Program-made: the position numbers and the translations under genes
Notes under the pieces: generated by a model
The model's database searches: none
Seen by the model: the letters and a program-made list of their open reading frames with translations, nothing else
What the model was told of the DNA's origin: nothing
DNA from: UBA6059 sp964351595
GTDB taxonomy: Bacteria > Bacteroidota > Bacteroidia > Cytophagales > Cyclobacteriaceae
DNA: 64,000 nt
Assembly: GCA_964351595.1 (NCBI GenBank)
Contig: CAYGOT010000010.1
Span: 37,645 to 101,644, forward strand
Reading direction: 5' to 3'
Part shown: piece after piece, positions 1 through 8,462 of the stretch
Layout: every line of letters begins with the position of its first letter
How positions within the stretch are numbered: the stretch's first letter is position 1

Positions 1-1362
1 ATTAACGACCTCTTCTTTGTCAGTGAGGACTTGCCTCAAGGCTTTAAAATCATCGAGTCAAAAGCATCCTTTAACCCCAAAGCAATCCAGCTCTCCAAGT
101 TCGATGCTGAAGTAGGGAGAAGCGATATGCAAGTCAATGGTACAATCACCAATTACCTGGCCTACGCACTCAATGAAAATGCGGTGTTGGAGGGAACGGT
201 CATATTCAAGTCTCGGAGGTTTGATCTAAACGAGTGGATGACGGATGAGGAGTCCACTACAACAACAGGTGAGGATACGACGAGCCTGGAGGTGATTAGG
301 ATACCAGAGGACATTGTGTTTGTATTGCGATCATCTATCGATGAAGTGCTCTATGATAACCTCACTTTGACCAACCTGGCGGGTAACATTATAGTCAGAG
401 ATGGGGCAGTTAACTTGAGTGGAGTCGGGTTTAACTTGCTGGATGGTAAGTTTAAGATGGACGGATCCTATGTGACTAAGGACCTGGAAAATCCAGAGTT
501 TGATTTTGATTTCGGAGTGCAGAGCATGTCAATTGCAAAATCATATCAGGCCTTCAATATGATCCAAATGCTAACGCCCATTGCGCAGCACATTACAGGT
601 AACTTCTCGACCAACTTTAAAATGAGCGGTGCACTCGGGCAAGATATGATGCCGATCTACGAAAGCATCAATGGTGCAGGTCTATTGAATGTCGCTAAGG
701 CAGCTATCAAGGATGTGAAAATACTCCAGCAAGTCTCATCGCTTACAAAACTGGGTGCCAATAGCAGCCTGAGCTCAGGCACGATTGCTGATATCACCAA
801 TTTAGCTATGTCCGCTGAGATTATAGGTGGTAGGTTTTATGTCGACCCGTTTGACATTAATCTTGGGGGAAGAACAGCCAATGTTTCAGGAAGTACGGGC
901 CTGGACGGTGGACTTGACTATGTCTTGAGCACAGTAGTTCCTTCCGGTGCAGCGGGAGATGCTGTGAACAAGGCTTTGGCATCTATAACCGGGGGTAACA
1001 ATGTAGTTGGTCAGGATATCAATTTGAAACTGGCAATAACGGGTACTTACGATAATCCGAAGGTAGGAATAGCGGGCGCTGAGCCAGGAGTAAAAGGAGC
1101 TGCAACTGCTGCACAGACAGCCGTAAAGGAGCAAGCAAAGGAAGAATTAGAAGTGCAGAAAGAGAAGGCTAAGGAAGAACTCGACGCTCAGAAGAAAGAG
1201 GCAGAGGCACAGTTGAAAGAAGAGCAGCAGAAACTAGAAGAAAAAGCGACTAAAGAGCTCCAGGAGGCACTCAAAGACACTACGATATCGGCACCTGTAG
1301 AAGAAGCAACGGACCTTATTAAAGGGTTGCTCAAGAAAAAGAAAAAAGAAGGTGGACAATAG
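1..1362 (+). CDS. AsmA-like cell-envelope protein (5' end outside window)
   Basis: The frame is open from base 1, so the gene begins upstream; 453 residues are visible. An apparent TTG start at base 31 is simply internal. The first ~350 residues show the short alternating beta strands and Gly/Asn turns of AsmA/TamB-like C-terminal regions, for example QVNGTITNYL and NVSGSTGLDGGLDY. Family members are periplasmic, usually anchored in the inner membrane, and are thought to help move lipids or proteins to the outer membrane; that is family knowledge. Odd: the last ~80 residues abandon the strand pattern and become an Ala/Lys/Glu-rich coiled coil ending in a run of five lysines. The thiolase start follows only 21 bases later, so co-transcription is possible. 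Confidence 0.75.
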   Translation: MNDLFFVSEDLPQGFKIIESKASFNPKAIQLSKFDAEVGRSDMQVNGTITNYLAYALNENAVLEGTVIFKSRRFDLNEWMTDEESTTTTGEDTTSLEVIRIPEDIVFVLRSSIDEVLYDNLTLTNLAGNIIVRDGAVNLSGVGFNLLDGKFKMDGSYVTKDLENPEFDFDFGVQSMSIAKSYQAFNMIQMLTPIAQHITGNFSTNFKMSGALGQDMMPIYESINGAGLLNVAKAAIKDVKILQQVSSLTKLGANSSLSSGTIADITNLAMSAEIIGGRFYVDPFDINLGGRTANVSGSTGLDGGLDYVLSTVVPSGAAGDAVNKALASITGGNNVVGQDINLKLAITGTYDNPKVGIAGAEPGVKGAATAAQTAVKEQAKEELEVQKEKAKEELDAQKKEAEAQLKEEQQKLEEKATKELQEALKDTTISAPVEEATDLIKGLLKKKKKEGGQ

Positions 1363-1383
1363 TTCAAGTTGAAGGCAAAGAAT

Positions 1384-2667
1384 ATGAAAACAGAGAGAGT
1401 CGCCATTATTGACGGTAGTCGCATCCCATTTCTAAAAGCAGGAACGGCCTATCAGGACTTAATGTCTTATCAGCTTGGTGCTATGGCCATCAAGGGGCTG
1501 ATGACGAAAGCAGCCGTGGATACGCAAGCAGTACAGAAAGTTATAATGGGTACGGTCGTGCACAATATTTCCACCCCCAACGTAGCAAGGGAATGCGCAT
1601 TGACCGCCGGTATCCCAAAGACTGCACCGGCTCACACCATCAGCCAGGCTTGCATATCAGCCAATGCTGCGATTAGCCATGCTGCGGACCTTATTGCTAC
1701 GGGTCAGGCAGATGTGATTGTGGCGGGCGGGACGGACTCTGTTTCAGATATCCCGATTCCTTTTCGCAAAGAGATGCGGAAGAAACTGTTCGCAGCGCAG
1801 AAAATCAAAAAGCCAGCTGAGATGCTCAAGTTTATCCTGAGCTTGCGCCCGGCTGATTTCAAGCCAGCGGTACCCCAAATCGCGGAATTTACTACAGGGC
1901 GCACGATGGGACAGGACTGTGACCTGATGGCTGCCCGATATCATATTGATCGAGAAGCTCAGGATGATTTTGCGGCTCGATCGCACCAGCTGGCCGCTAA
2001 GGCTGCTCAAGAGGGCATCTTAGCAAAAGAAATCAGCGAGGCGGAGTTTCCACCAAGCTTCAAGCCTGTAGCTGAGGATAACACCTATCGAGGTGATACT
2101 ACCACGGAAAAGTTAGCCAGGTTGAGGCCGGCCTTTGATAAGCGCAACGGAACCTTGACCGCAGGCAACTCCAGTATCCTTACTGATGGGGCAGCAGCAG
2201 TATTGCTAATGAGTGAGTCGAAGGCTAAGGAGCTAGGTCTACAACCCAAAGCTTTTATCAAGGGCTATGTTTTTACGGGGCAGGATCCTAATGAAGAGCT
2301 ATTGCTCGGTCCGGCCTATGCGACATATCAACTTCTTAATCGGGAAAATCTTGGATTGAAGGATATTGATGTCTTTGAATACCATGAAGCATTTGCTGCG
2401 CAAATACTGACCAATCTGCAATGTCTCGACTCAGATGAGTTTGCCAAAGACAAGATGAACTTGTCCTCTAAGCTTGGGGAAATACCTATGGATAAATTTA
2501 ACATCCACGGTGGGTCATTGTCACTTGGCCACCCCTTTGGAGCGACGGGGGCCAGACTGGTCACTACCGCAATCAACCGACTGCACCGTGAGAACGGATC
2601 GCTGGCTTTAGTGGCGGCTTGTGCGGCTGGTGCGCACGGTCACGCGATGCTGCTAGAAAGGGCCTAG
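1384..2667 (+). CDS. fadI: FadI/HADHB-type acetyl-CoA C-acyltransferase (3-ketoacyl-CoA thiolase)
   Basis: A 427-residue thiolase that would cleave 3-ketoacyl-CoA with free CoA in the last step of beta-oxidation. The nucleophile is Cys90 in SQACISANAA, the second active-site block is SLGHPFGATG (His383), and the C-terminal cysteine is Cys413 in ACAAGAHGHA. The block HEAFAAQ (His334) is typical of FadI and the mitochondrial trifunctional-protein beta chain rather than FadA. I chose the ATG at 1384 over an in-frame TTG at 1369 because the protein then begins MKTERVAIIDG, right at the family's first strand. It lies apart from the main oxidation island at 8.5 kb, but on the same strand, and is a natural partner for the FadJ-like protein there. 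Confidence 0.9.
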   Translation: MKTERVAIIDGSRIPFLKAGTAYQDLMSYQLGAMAIKGLMTKAAVDTQAVQKVIMGTVVHNISTPNVARECALTAGIPKTAPAHTISQACISANAAISHAADLIATGQADVIVAGGTDSVSDIPIPFRKEMRKKLFAAQKIKKPAEMLKFILSLRPADFKPAVPQIAEFTTGRTMGQDCDLMAARYHIDREAQDDFAARSHQLAAKAAQEGILAKEISEAEFPPSFKPVAEDNTYRGDTTTEKLARLRPAFDKRNGTLTAGNSSILTDGAAAVLLMSESKAKELGLQPKAFIKGYVFTGQDPNEELLLGPAYATYQLLNRENLGLKDIDVFEYHEAFAAQILTNLQCLDSDEFAKDKMNLSSKLGEIPMDKFNIHGGSLSLGHPFGATGARLVTTAINRLHRENGSLALVAACAAGAHGHAMLLERA

Positions 2668-2672
2668 ACGGA

Positions 2673-2735
2673 CGTCACTGCTGATAGCCTGCCCCGCACT
2701 AGATGCGTGGAAGTCAGGAATCTGAGAGTTGCTAA
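2673..2735. repeat. Intergenic repeat, copy 1 (flanks the ATPase gene)
   Basis: This begins five bases after the thiolase stop. It matches 4038-4111 almost throughout, from CGTCACTGCTGATAGC to the end at GTTGCTAA. The main difference is that copy 2 has about 11 extra bases in the middle, a GC-rich partly palindromic stretch (CGGCGAAGCGTAGCGG). Both copies stand in the same orientation directly behind a stop codon, so the ATPase gene and its operators lie between direct repeats. Confidence 0.8.
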
Positions 2736-2801
2736 TAGTGTTATAGTTGACTTATGTAGCGCATTGGCAACAATTTTAAAGATTAGAAATCGTGATTTTC
2801 T

Positions 2802-2887
2802 AAATCATTACTTTTGGTGAATACACTCACCAAAAATGACAAGTTTTAGTGAACACGTTCACCAAAAATCATTACTTTTGGTGAATA
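2802..2887 (+). promoter_or_regulatory. Three-site operator array upstream of the DUF4143 ATPase
   Basis: Site A (2812-2835) has perfect arms TTTTGGTGA and TCACCAAAA around six bases. Site B (2844-2867) has arms TTTTAGTGAAC and GTTCACCAAAA around two bases with one mismatch. A third left half-site, TTTTGGTGAAT (2876-2886), ends one base before the GTG start of the ATPase. The sites repeat every 32 bp, about three helical turns. A 22-bp stretch at 2802-2823 recurs exactly at 2866-2887. A dimeric regulator binding here would cover the promoter and the start codon, so repression, perhaps autoregulation, is likely. The binding protein is unknown. Confidence 0.7.
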
Positions 2888-4012
2888 GTGATAAAAAGAC
2901 AGCTCACAGGCGTAATCCTACAGCATCTTACCACAAGTAAGAAAGCCATAGTACTTATTGGCCCGAGACAGACTGGTAAGACGACTTTGATAAAAGACCT
3001 AATATCTTCAGATCAAGAGGTTCTCTTTTTAGATGGTGATGATCCTCTGGTGAGAAACGAGCTCAAGGACATCAATACTGCCAGGTTGCGACAATTGATC
3101 GGTAGAAACCAGATTGTCTTCGTGGATGAGGCACAGCGGATTCCAGGTATCGGAACTACGCTTAAGCTGATCACGGATCAGATGCCAGGTGTGCAACTGT
3201 ATGTAAGTGGGTCATCTGCTTTTGAGATTAATCAGCATATCAATGAGCCCCTCACCGGTCGTAAATGGGAGTACAACTTATTCCCCATCAGCTGGAGAGA
3301 GTTGCAAGATCATTTGGGGTACCTCAAAAGCAAACAGGAACTCGAGCAACGCCTGATCTTCGGTATGTATCCAGAGGTCGTGACTAGCCTTGGTCTCGAG
3401 GAAAAAACACTCAAGCAATTGATATCTAGTTATCTGTATAAGGATGTACTGTCCATCGCAGGTATCCGCAAGCCTGAGTCCATTGAGAACCTGCTAAAGG
3501 CACTGGCCTTTCAAATGGGCAATGAAGTGTCGTACAATGAACTATCCAATCTGATAGGAATCGACAAAAATACCGTCAGTACCTACATAGACATTCTGGA
3601 AAAGACCTTTGTGATCTTCAAGCTACAGCCCTTTAGCAGAAACCTGAGAAATGAGATTAGCACCAAACGCAAGATTTATTTTTTTGATAATGGCTTGCGC
3701 AATATGTTAATATCAAATTTTTCATCATTGGGCTACCGCAATGACAAAGGGCAGCTCTGGGAAAATTTCCTGATCTCAGAGCGGCACAAACAGAATCACT
3801 ATCAAGACAGGATAGTCAATACCTACTATTGGCGTACGAAGCAGCAGCAGGAGATCGATTTTGTGGAAGAATCCAATGGGCAACTAAACGCTTTCGAGTT
3901 TAAGTTTTCTGATAAGAAGCGGGCAAAGCTGCCCATTACTTTTGATAAAGCCTATCCCGATACGCCACTCGAAGTAGTCTCCTCAGAAAACTTCCAGGGG
4001 TTTGTAAGTTGA
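2888..4012 (+). CDS. AAA_14/DUF4143-family ATPase
   Basis: A 374-residue P-loop ATPase. Walker A is GPRQTGKTT (residues 25-33), Walker B ends in FVDEAQ (Asp80, Glu81), and the C-terminal third has the DUF4143 pattern with KIYFFDNGLRNML followed by a nuclease-fold-like EIDFVEE...AFEFK segment. These ATPases are common in bacteria and archaea and often sporadic in distribution; their cellular role is not settled. The start must be GTG 2888 or later, because a stop codon lies in frame at 2882-2884, and MIKRQLTG is the usual family beginning. It stands alone, bracketed by direct repeats and preceded by an unusual operator array, which fits a tightly controlled accessory gene acquired as a cassette. 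That last point is inference. Confidence 0.85.
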   Translation: MIKRQLTGVILQHLTTSKKAIVLIGPRQTGKTTLIKDLISSDQEVLFLDGDDPLVRNELKDINTARLRQLIGRNQIVFVDEAQRIPGIGTTLKLITDQMPGVQLYVSGSSAFEINQHINEPLTGRKWEYNLFPISWRELQDHLGYLKSKQELEQRLIFGMYPEVVTSLGLEEKTLKQLISSYLYKDVLSIAGIRKPESIENLLKALAFQMGNEVSYNELSNLIGIDKNTVSTYIDILEKTFVIFKLQPFSRNLRNEISTKRKIYFFDNGLRNMLISNFSSLGYRNDKGQLWENFLISERHKQNHYQDRIVNTYYWRTKQQQEIDFVEESNGQLNAFEFKFSDKKRAKLPITFDKAYPDTPLEVVSSENFQGFVS

Positions 4013-4037
4013 ATAAGCTCACGAAAAGCAAGTCTAT

Positions 4038-4111
4038 CGTCACTGCTGATAGCATGCCCCGCACTAGATTCGGCGAAGCGTAGCGGAAGTCAGGAATCTG
4101 AGCGTTGCTAA
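4038..4111. repeat. Intergenic repeat, copy 2 (flanks the ATPase gene)
   Basis: The second copy of the repeat at 2673-2735 lies 25 bases after the ATPase stop, in the same orientation. It carries the longer middle CGGCGAAGCGTAGCGG. The outer parts agree at nearly every position, including CCCCGCACTAGAT and GGAAGTCAGGAATCTGAG. Confidence 0.8.
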
Positions 4112-4161
4112 ATGTACGAACGCTTGATCTTCTCGGCACTTGTCCTAATCAATCATCATAC

Positions 4162-4222
4162 AGATTCCGGTATTGTCGTGCCTCCAAACCTGCCTAGCCG
4201 GACAGGCAGGCTGGAATGACGG
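4162..4222. repeat. Intergenic repeat with a nested palindrome
   Basis: This non-coding stretch has the look of a dispersed intergenic repeat and ends in GGAATGACGGG. Inside it, 4189-4210 is a 22-bp palindrome with arms CCTGCCT and AGGCAGG around an 8-base loop. The same arms around a 7-base loop occur at 25118-25138 inside a different repeat. It lies between two convergent genes and could also act as a transcript end, although no T-run follows. Confidence 0.6.
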
Positions 4223-4271
4223 GATACTTTGAAAGACACAAAATCAAAAGCTATCCACTACTTCATAAATA

Positions 4272-5009
4272 TCATACTGAGAATGGTGAACTCCTTTGAA
4301 ACATCTCTTCCATCCAATCATCCGGGACTTCATGAATACCCCGTTTAAGGATTTCAGCCCATAGCAAGCTCAGGTCCCGAAGCTCTTTCTCTTCATAGCG
4401 TCGCTGTATGATTTGGTAGCTGTTGGTTGGGTATAAGAATACGTCGATCGGATAGCCGACATCATTGGCGCTCACTCTGGTGGAGTCGAAGGAGAGGATA
4501 CCCGTCTTTAACGCAAATCGCATGTCTGATTCGAAGGTGATAGAGCGATTGAGCAAAGGTTTGCCAAACCCTGAGTTTCCGATGATCATAAAAGGAGTAG
4601 CGGGACCAACCTCAATCCAGTTGCCCTCCGGATAGATCAGGAAGGTCTTATGTATCTCATCTCCCGACATCTGACCACCCACCAACGTGTGAATATTAAA
4701 GTGCAAGCCAGCCTCGTGAAGTGACCTTTTGTCCTCCTTGGCTACTTGCTTGATGGCCTCACTGAAGGCATTCACAGCCTTGTACATTTTATCGAATTCC
4801 TGCTGGCGCTGATCCAAAACCTCAGAGAAATAGGTCAAGGCCTTGTCCCGTACTGACCTAAGTCCGGAAGTCATCAAAAAAAGGGAACTTCTGTCCCTTT
4901 CGTATGTAAAAAGCTTCTTGGCGTTGGTAGTCTCAGTGCCGGTCGTGATTCGCGTATCTGCTATCCCCACAATGCCCTGTTTCAGGCGGATTGCTAAGCA
5001 ATATGTCAT
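4272..5009 (-). CDS. Anbu-type proteasome-like peptidase (HslV/20S beta-subunit relative)
   Basis: A 245-residue protein beginning M-TYCLAI. Removing Met1 would expose the catalytic threonine with no propeptide, as in Anbu. Counting Thr as 1, Asp17 (GIADTR) and the lysine pair at 30-31 (NAKKLF) fit the Ntn-hydrolase charge relay. The length matches Anbu and exceeds HslV. Anbu proteins form open helical rings or split washers; their substrates are unsettled. It is the last gene of a minus-strand operon, 6 bp after the transglutaminase-like gene, and this gene set (ATP-grasp, alpha-E, transglutaminase, Anbu) is a recognised bacterial context. No regulatory ATPase is nearby. Confidence 0.88.
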   Translation of the reverse strand: MTYCLAIRLKQGIVGIADTRITTGTETTNAKKLFTYERDRSSLFLMTSGLRSVRDKALTYFSEVLDQRQQEFDKMYKAVNAFSEAIKQVAKEDKRSLHEAGLHFNIHTLVGGQMSGDEIHKTFLIYPEGNWIEVGPATPFMIIGNSGFGKPLLNRSITFESDMRFALKTGILSFDSTRVSANDVGYPIDVFLYPTNSYQIIQRRYEEKELRDLSLLWAEILKRGIHEVPDDWMEEMFQRSSPFSV

Positions 5010-5015
5010 AGAAAA

Positions 5016-5870
5016 TTATTGGTTTGGCTGCATGTCCACCGACACACTGTGTAAAGAAACCTGCTTTCCCCCTGAAATCAAAACACCGGTCATAGCGGAG
5101 CAATCGTAGTAATCCCTGCCATGTGCAATCTTGATATAATGATGATCGACCAGCAGGTTGTTTGAGGCATCTACGCCAACCCAGCCGTCTTCCGGTAGGT
5201 AACATTCGGCCCATGCGTGAAGCTGTCCATCACCACGATACTGGTGGCCCTGACTGAGGTAACCACTGGTATATCTCGCAGGAATCCCGAGCATCCTACA
5301 CCAGCCAATAAAAACATGTCCGAAATCCTGACAGACACCCTTGCGACGAGCCCATGCAGAATGGGCAGGTGTATGAGCATCTGTGGCCTCTCCATCATAT
5401 TGAAGTTGATCGTACAGGGTGTCTTTAAGTCCAACGATATAGTCGATCATCGGCTGCTCCCTGTCTATTGCCGGTAGGCTCAGGCTCTCCTTATCAGGAA
5501 AAGCAGTGAGTGGAGTCTGAGTCAGGTACATAGCATGCTCTACTCTAAAACTCAAGTCAGACAGCCTGCTCCACTGTTCCTCAGGGTTTACAAACGGTCG
5601 CTCAAATGAATTGACGCTCTCCAGCCGAACATGTGTAGAAATATCAATTTCAATGTCAGTGAAGGCGTTTTTTGGAGCGAGTATGATGCAGTTGGCGCCA
5701 AAGGCGTTGCTGCCTGTCCACCACTCGTGAGGGACATTGGCTTTTACCTGGAAGTCAAGAAGATGTTGTCCGTGCTCAGCGGTGGGCACCACCAATAGCT
5801 GAAAGACTGCTTGCTGAACGGTTAGCTCATATTTATTGTGCGCGTGATAACCTGTGTGGTAGTCATGCAT
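5016..5870 (-). CDS. Transglutaminase-like cysteine protease-fold protein
   Basis: A 284-residue cytoplasmic protein without a signal peptide. The N-terminal half is the beta-rich domain found ahead of the core in this COG1305 branch. The papain-like core follows with Cys180 (RKGVCQDFGH), His218 (HAWAECY) and Asp234 (GVDASNN), a complete triad with normal spacing. Its ATG overlaps the stop of the alpha-E gene as TAATG, so translation is coupled. In this conserved gene set it is expected either to cut or to form an amide bond on the product of the ATP-grasp enzyme. That is inference from context; the triad is direct. Confidence 0.88.
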   Translation of the reverse strand: MHDYHTGYHAHNKYELTVQQAVFQLLVVPTAEHGQHLLDFQVKANVPHEWWTGSNAFGANCIILAPKNAFTDIEIDISTHVRLESVNSFERPFVNPEEQWSRLSDLSFRVEHAMYLTQTPLTAFPDKESLSLPAIDREQPMIDYIVGLKDTLYDQLQYDGEATDAHTPAHSAWARRKGVCQDFGHVFIGWCRMLGIPARYTSGYLSQGHQYRGDGQLHAWAECYLPEDGWVGVDASNNLLVDHHYIKIAHGRDYYDCSAMTGVLISGGKQVSLHSVSVDMQPNQ

Positions 5871-6796
5871 TATGATAAGTATTGACTTTCGATCTTTCCT
5901 GCCGTTTCAAACATCAGGTTAGTCATATGATTCAATTCTTCCTCAAAGTTAGACTCCAGTTCTTCTACAGTCATATACTTCACCTTGCTGTAATTTTTAT
6001 CAATAAAATGTTCAACTGAGCTAACAGATGGGTGCTTTTCGGGGCTCAGTCGGTTGGTATGAAACCGAACTTTTTCAAAGCAGAATAGAAAGCTCCTTGG
6101 GAAACCAGGGTTGAGCACTAGAAAATCAATCACACTATGTAAGTCTGGCGCGCGAGAGCAATACTTTTTGCTCATGTCAAACGACTCGAGTGTATCCAGC
6201 AGTGTCGCCAGTTGATATGACCGCACTGCTAGTGAAGGGTCCTCCGCTTCCAACATTTTGATATCCTGGTACTTAATAGAAATCGTTCGGATGATCTGAA
6301 TGGCTCGCTCTACGAACAGTCCTGCCTTGATCACATCCCAGGTGGCGTCATGCATTAGGGTACTGTCAATTTTTCCTTTGATGATCACAGCCATATCGGT
6401 AGCACGCTGTGAAAAGTCATAGAGGTGGGTTTTCTTGTAATCTTCCACCTTGTAATCCAGCATAAAGTGGTAGTACTTATTAATGGACTCCCATAGCTCG
6501 CTACTTATGACATCTCGTGCACTCCGGGCATTTTCACGAGCTGCGATGACGCCACTTATAACGGATCCGGCATTGTCTTTGGCGAAAGTAACCTGATGCA
6601 ATGTGTCCTCTTCAGAAAGGTCTGTCTGAGACGTCCCGTTCATTCGCAGGATGGCATCAAGCGCAAGCTGCCTGCTTACGGCAATTGGTCCATCCAGCGC
6701 AGAGAAATAGTTGACCTTGGTAAATCGGGTCATGCTTTCTGCCCGCTCAAGGTACCTGCCCATCCAGAAAAGATTATTGGCTATTCGTGATAACAT
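5870..6796 (-). CDS. Alpha-E domain protein (DUF403)
   Basis: A 308-residue, mainly helical protein beginning MLSRIANNLFWMGRYLERAE, the typical alpha-E opening. The family is long known as a companion of permuted ATP-grasp and transglutaminase-like genes, and its own chemistry is unknown. It sits second in the operon, 63 bp after the ATP-grasp gene and sharing one base with the next. Conserved-looking features are the first helix with Trp-Met-Gly-Arg-Tyr and a second arginine-rich stretch around AARENARSARDVIS. A role as scaffold or peptide-substrate handler is only a guess. Confidence 0.85.
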   Translation of the reverse strand: MLSRIANNLFWMGRYLERAESMTRFTKVNYFSALDGPIAVSRQLALDAILRMNGTSQTDLSEEDTLHQVTFAKDNAGSVISGVIAARENARSARDVISSELWESINKYYHFMLDYKVEDYKKTHLYDFSQRATDMAVIIKGKIDSTLMHDATWDVIKAGLFVERAIQIIRTISIKYQDIKMLEAEDPSLAVRSYQLATLLDTLESFDMSKKYCSRAPDLHSVIDFLVLNPGFPRSFLFCFEKVRFHTNRLSPEKHPSVSSVEHFIDKNYSKVKYMTVEELESNFEEELNHMTNLMFETAGKIESQYLS

Positions 6797-6859
6797 AGTT
6801 GATTTTTCTTAAAGTCCTTCTTCCGCTACCGCAATAGGCGGACAGCCTGTATTGGCTTA

Positions 6860-8302
6860 TTATGATAATATCCAGGTGTCTTTGGAGCCCCCACCCTGGG
6901 ATGAGTTTACTATTAAAGTTCCCTTCTTAAGGGCTACCCTCGTAAGGCCTCCTGGCAAGACATACTGAAAGTCCTTGCCTTGGAGGCAAAAGGTTCTTAG
7001 GTCAATGTGCCTCGGCTCAAATTGATCCGAATCTTCAATATATGTAGGGTGAACAGACAGTGACATTATAGGCTGAGCGATATATTTTCTTCTGTTGCCT
7101 TTAATGGTTTGTTTCACTTCTTCGATCTCAGCTTTCGTCAAAGTGCTGCCTATGGATATACCGTATCCACCGCTTTCATCTACCGGCTTTACCACCAGCT
7201 GATGAATGTTTTCCATCACATATTTGAAGTCATCTTCTTTCTCACATCTATAGGTCGGCACATTTTTGAGAATGGTCTCTTCGCCCAGGTAGTATTTGAT
7301 GATCTCGGGCATATAGATATACACAGCTTTATCATCGGCGACCCCAGTGCCCGGTGCATTGACAATTGCTACATTTCCCTCGCGATAAGCGTGCATTAGG
7401 CCAGCCGTACCTAGTGCTGAGTCTTGTCGAAACTCCAATGGGTCAATAAACAGGTCATCAACTCTGCGATAGATCACATCTACCCGCTTCGGACCATAGA
7501 TAGTCTTAGTGTAGACGAAATTGTTGTCTACAAAAAGGTCTCTACCCTCCACCAGGTCAATACCCATAGACTGGGCTAAGAAGCTGTGCTCAAAATAAGC
7601 AGAGTTATACATTCCGGGAGTGAGCAGTACACAATTAGGCTCATCCACACCCTGTGGCGCCACCGACTGCATCATTTGCAAAAGCTTATCAGGATATTCC
7701 TGCACTAGTTGTACTTCACATTCTTTGAAAAGCTTAGGGAGTGTTTTTTTGAGCGAGTTTCTATTGGCCAGTACGTAGCTTACTCCAGACGGGACTCTCA
7801 CATTATCTTCCAGTATATAATACTCACCATCATTGTGTCGAATAAGGTCAGTACCTGAGATATGGTTGTAGATGCCACCAGGAGGATGAACTCCCTGCAT
7901 TTGTGCGAGGAGATTGATGGATGACTGAATCAGATCAAGAGGCACTATACCTTCCTTGAGGATTTTCTTGTCATGATAGAGATCATCCAAAAAGGCATTG
8001 ATCGCCATGTTCCTTTGGATCAGGCCCTTCTCTACGGTATCCCACTCCTTAGCAGGAATAATTCTGGGAATCATATCAAAAGGAAAAATCCTTTCTGTTC
8101 CCTCTGCATTGTTGTTGTAGGTCGCGAAAGTTATGCCCTCATTGAAAAACTGGATCTTAGCTTCGTCCTTTAGCCGTAGAAAATCTGATTTATCATATTC
8201 TGCAAATTGCTTGACGAACTTTTGATAATGCTCTACCGCATTTGGCGTTTTAGCCAGCATTTCATCAAAAAGGTCTCCTTCACATTTATAGTTTTCTAGC
8301 AT
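6860..8302 (-). CDS. Circularly permuted ATP-grasp ligase (DUF404/DUF407, COG2308)
   Basis: A 480-residue protein with the signature blocks of the permuted ATP-grasp family: FPFDMIPRIIPAKEW, GLIQRNMAINAFLDD, and late blocks DESGGYGISIGS, HIDLRTFCLQG and VNSSQGGGSKDTW. ATP-grasp enzymes activate a carboxylate as acyl-phosphate and join it to an amine. This branch is proposed to make a small peptide or peptide tag. It is the first gene of the operon with the alpha-E, transglutaminase-like and Anbu genes. The start ATG at 8302 faces the fadJ-like gene across 223 bp that must hold both promoters. Confidence 0.88.
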   Translation of the reverse strand: MLENYKCEGDLFDEMLAKTPNAVEHYQKFVKQFAEYDKSDFLRLKDEAKIQFFNEGITFATYNNNAEGTERIFPFDMIPRIIPAKEWDTVEKGLIQRNMAINAFLDDLYHDKKILKEGIVPLDLIQSSINLLAQMQGVHPPGGIYNHISGTDLIRHNDGEYYILEDNVRVPSGVSYVLANRNSLKKTLPKLFKECEVQLVQEYPDKLLQMMQSVAPQGVDEPNCVLLTPGMYNSAYFEHSFLAQSMGIDLVEGRDLFVDNNFVYTKTIYGPKRVDVIYRRVDDLFIDPLEFRQDSALGTAGLMHAYREGNVAIVNAPGTGVADDKAVYIYMPEIIKYYLGEETILKNVPTYRCEKEDDFKYVMENIHQLVVKPVDESGGYGISIGSTLTKAEIEEVKQTIKGNRRKYIAQPIMSLSVHPTYIEDSDQFEPRHIDLRTFCLQGKDFQYVLPGGLTRVALKKGTLIVNSSQGGGSKDTWILS

Positions 8303-8462
8303 ATTCCTTCGTTTTGAAGACCTAGAATGTAAGCATCAGCAGGCACAATAGAAAATCCAATCGTAGAATTACCTTTTGATCGGTTAAATGAGGTGTTCAT
8401 TGAGGATTTGTCAATGCCTCGTTATTTAAGCGACCCTTGGGACATATTTTAATATTTATTCG

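Noticed and set aside
2888..4012. Reading the DUF4143 ATPase as part of a toxin-antitoxin or defence system
   Set aside because: No partner gene is adjacent and the family role is unsettled; only the operator array and repeats are supported.
4272..5009. A full 20S proteasome or HslUV system
   Set aside because: Length, N-terminus and operon match Anbu, and there is no alpha subunit, HslU, Mpa or Pup gene in the window.
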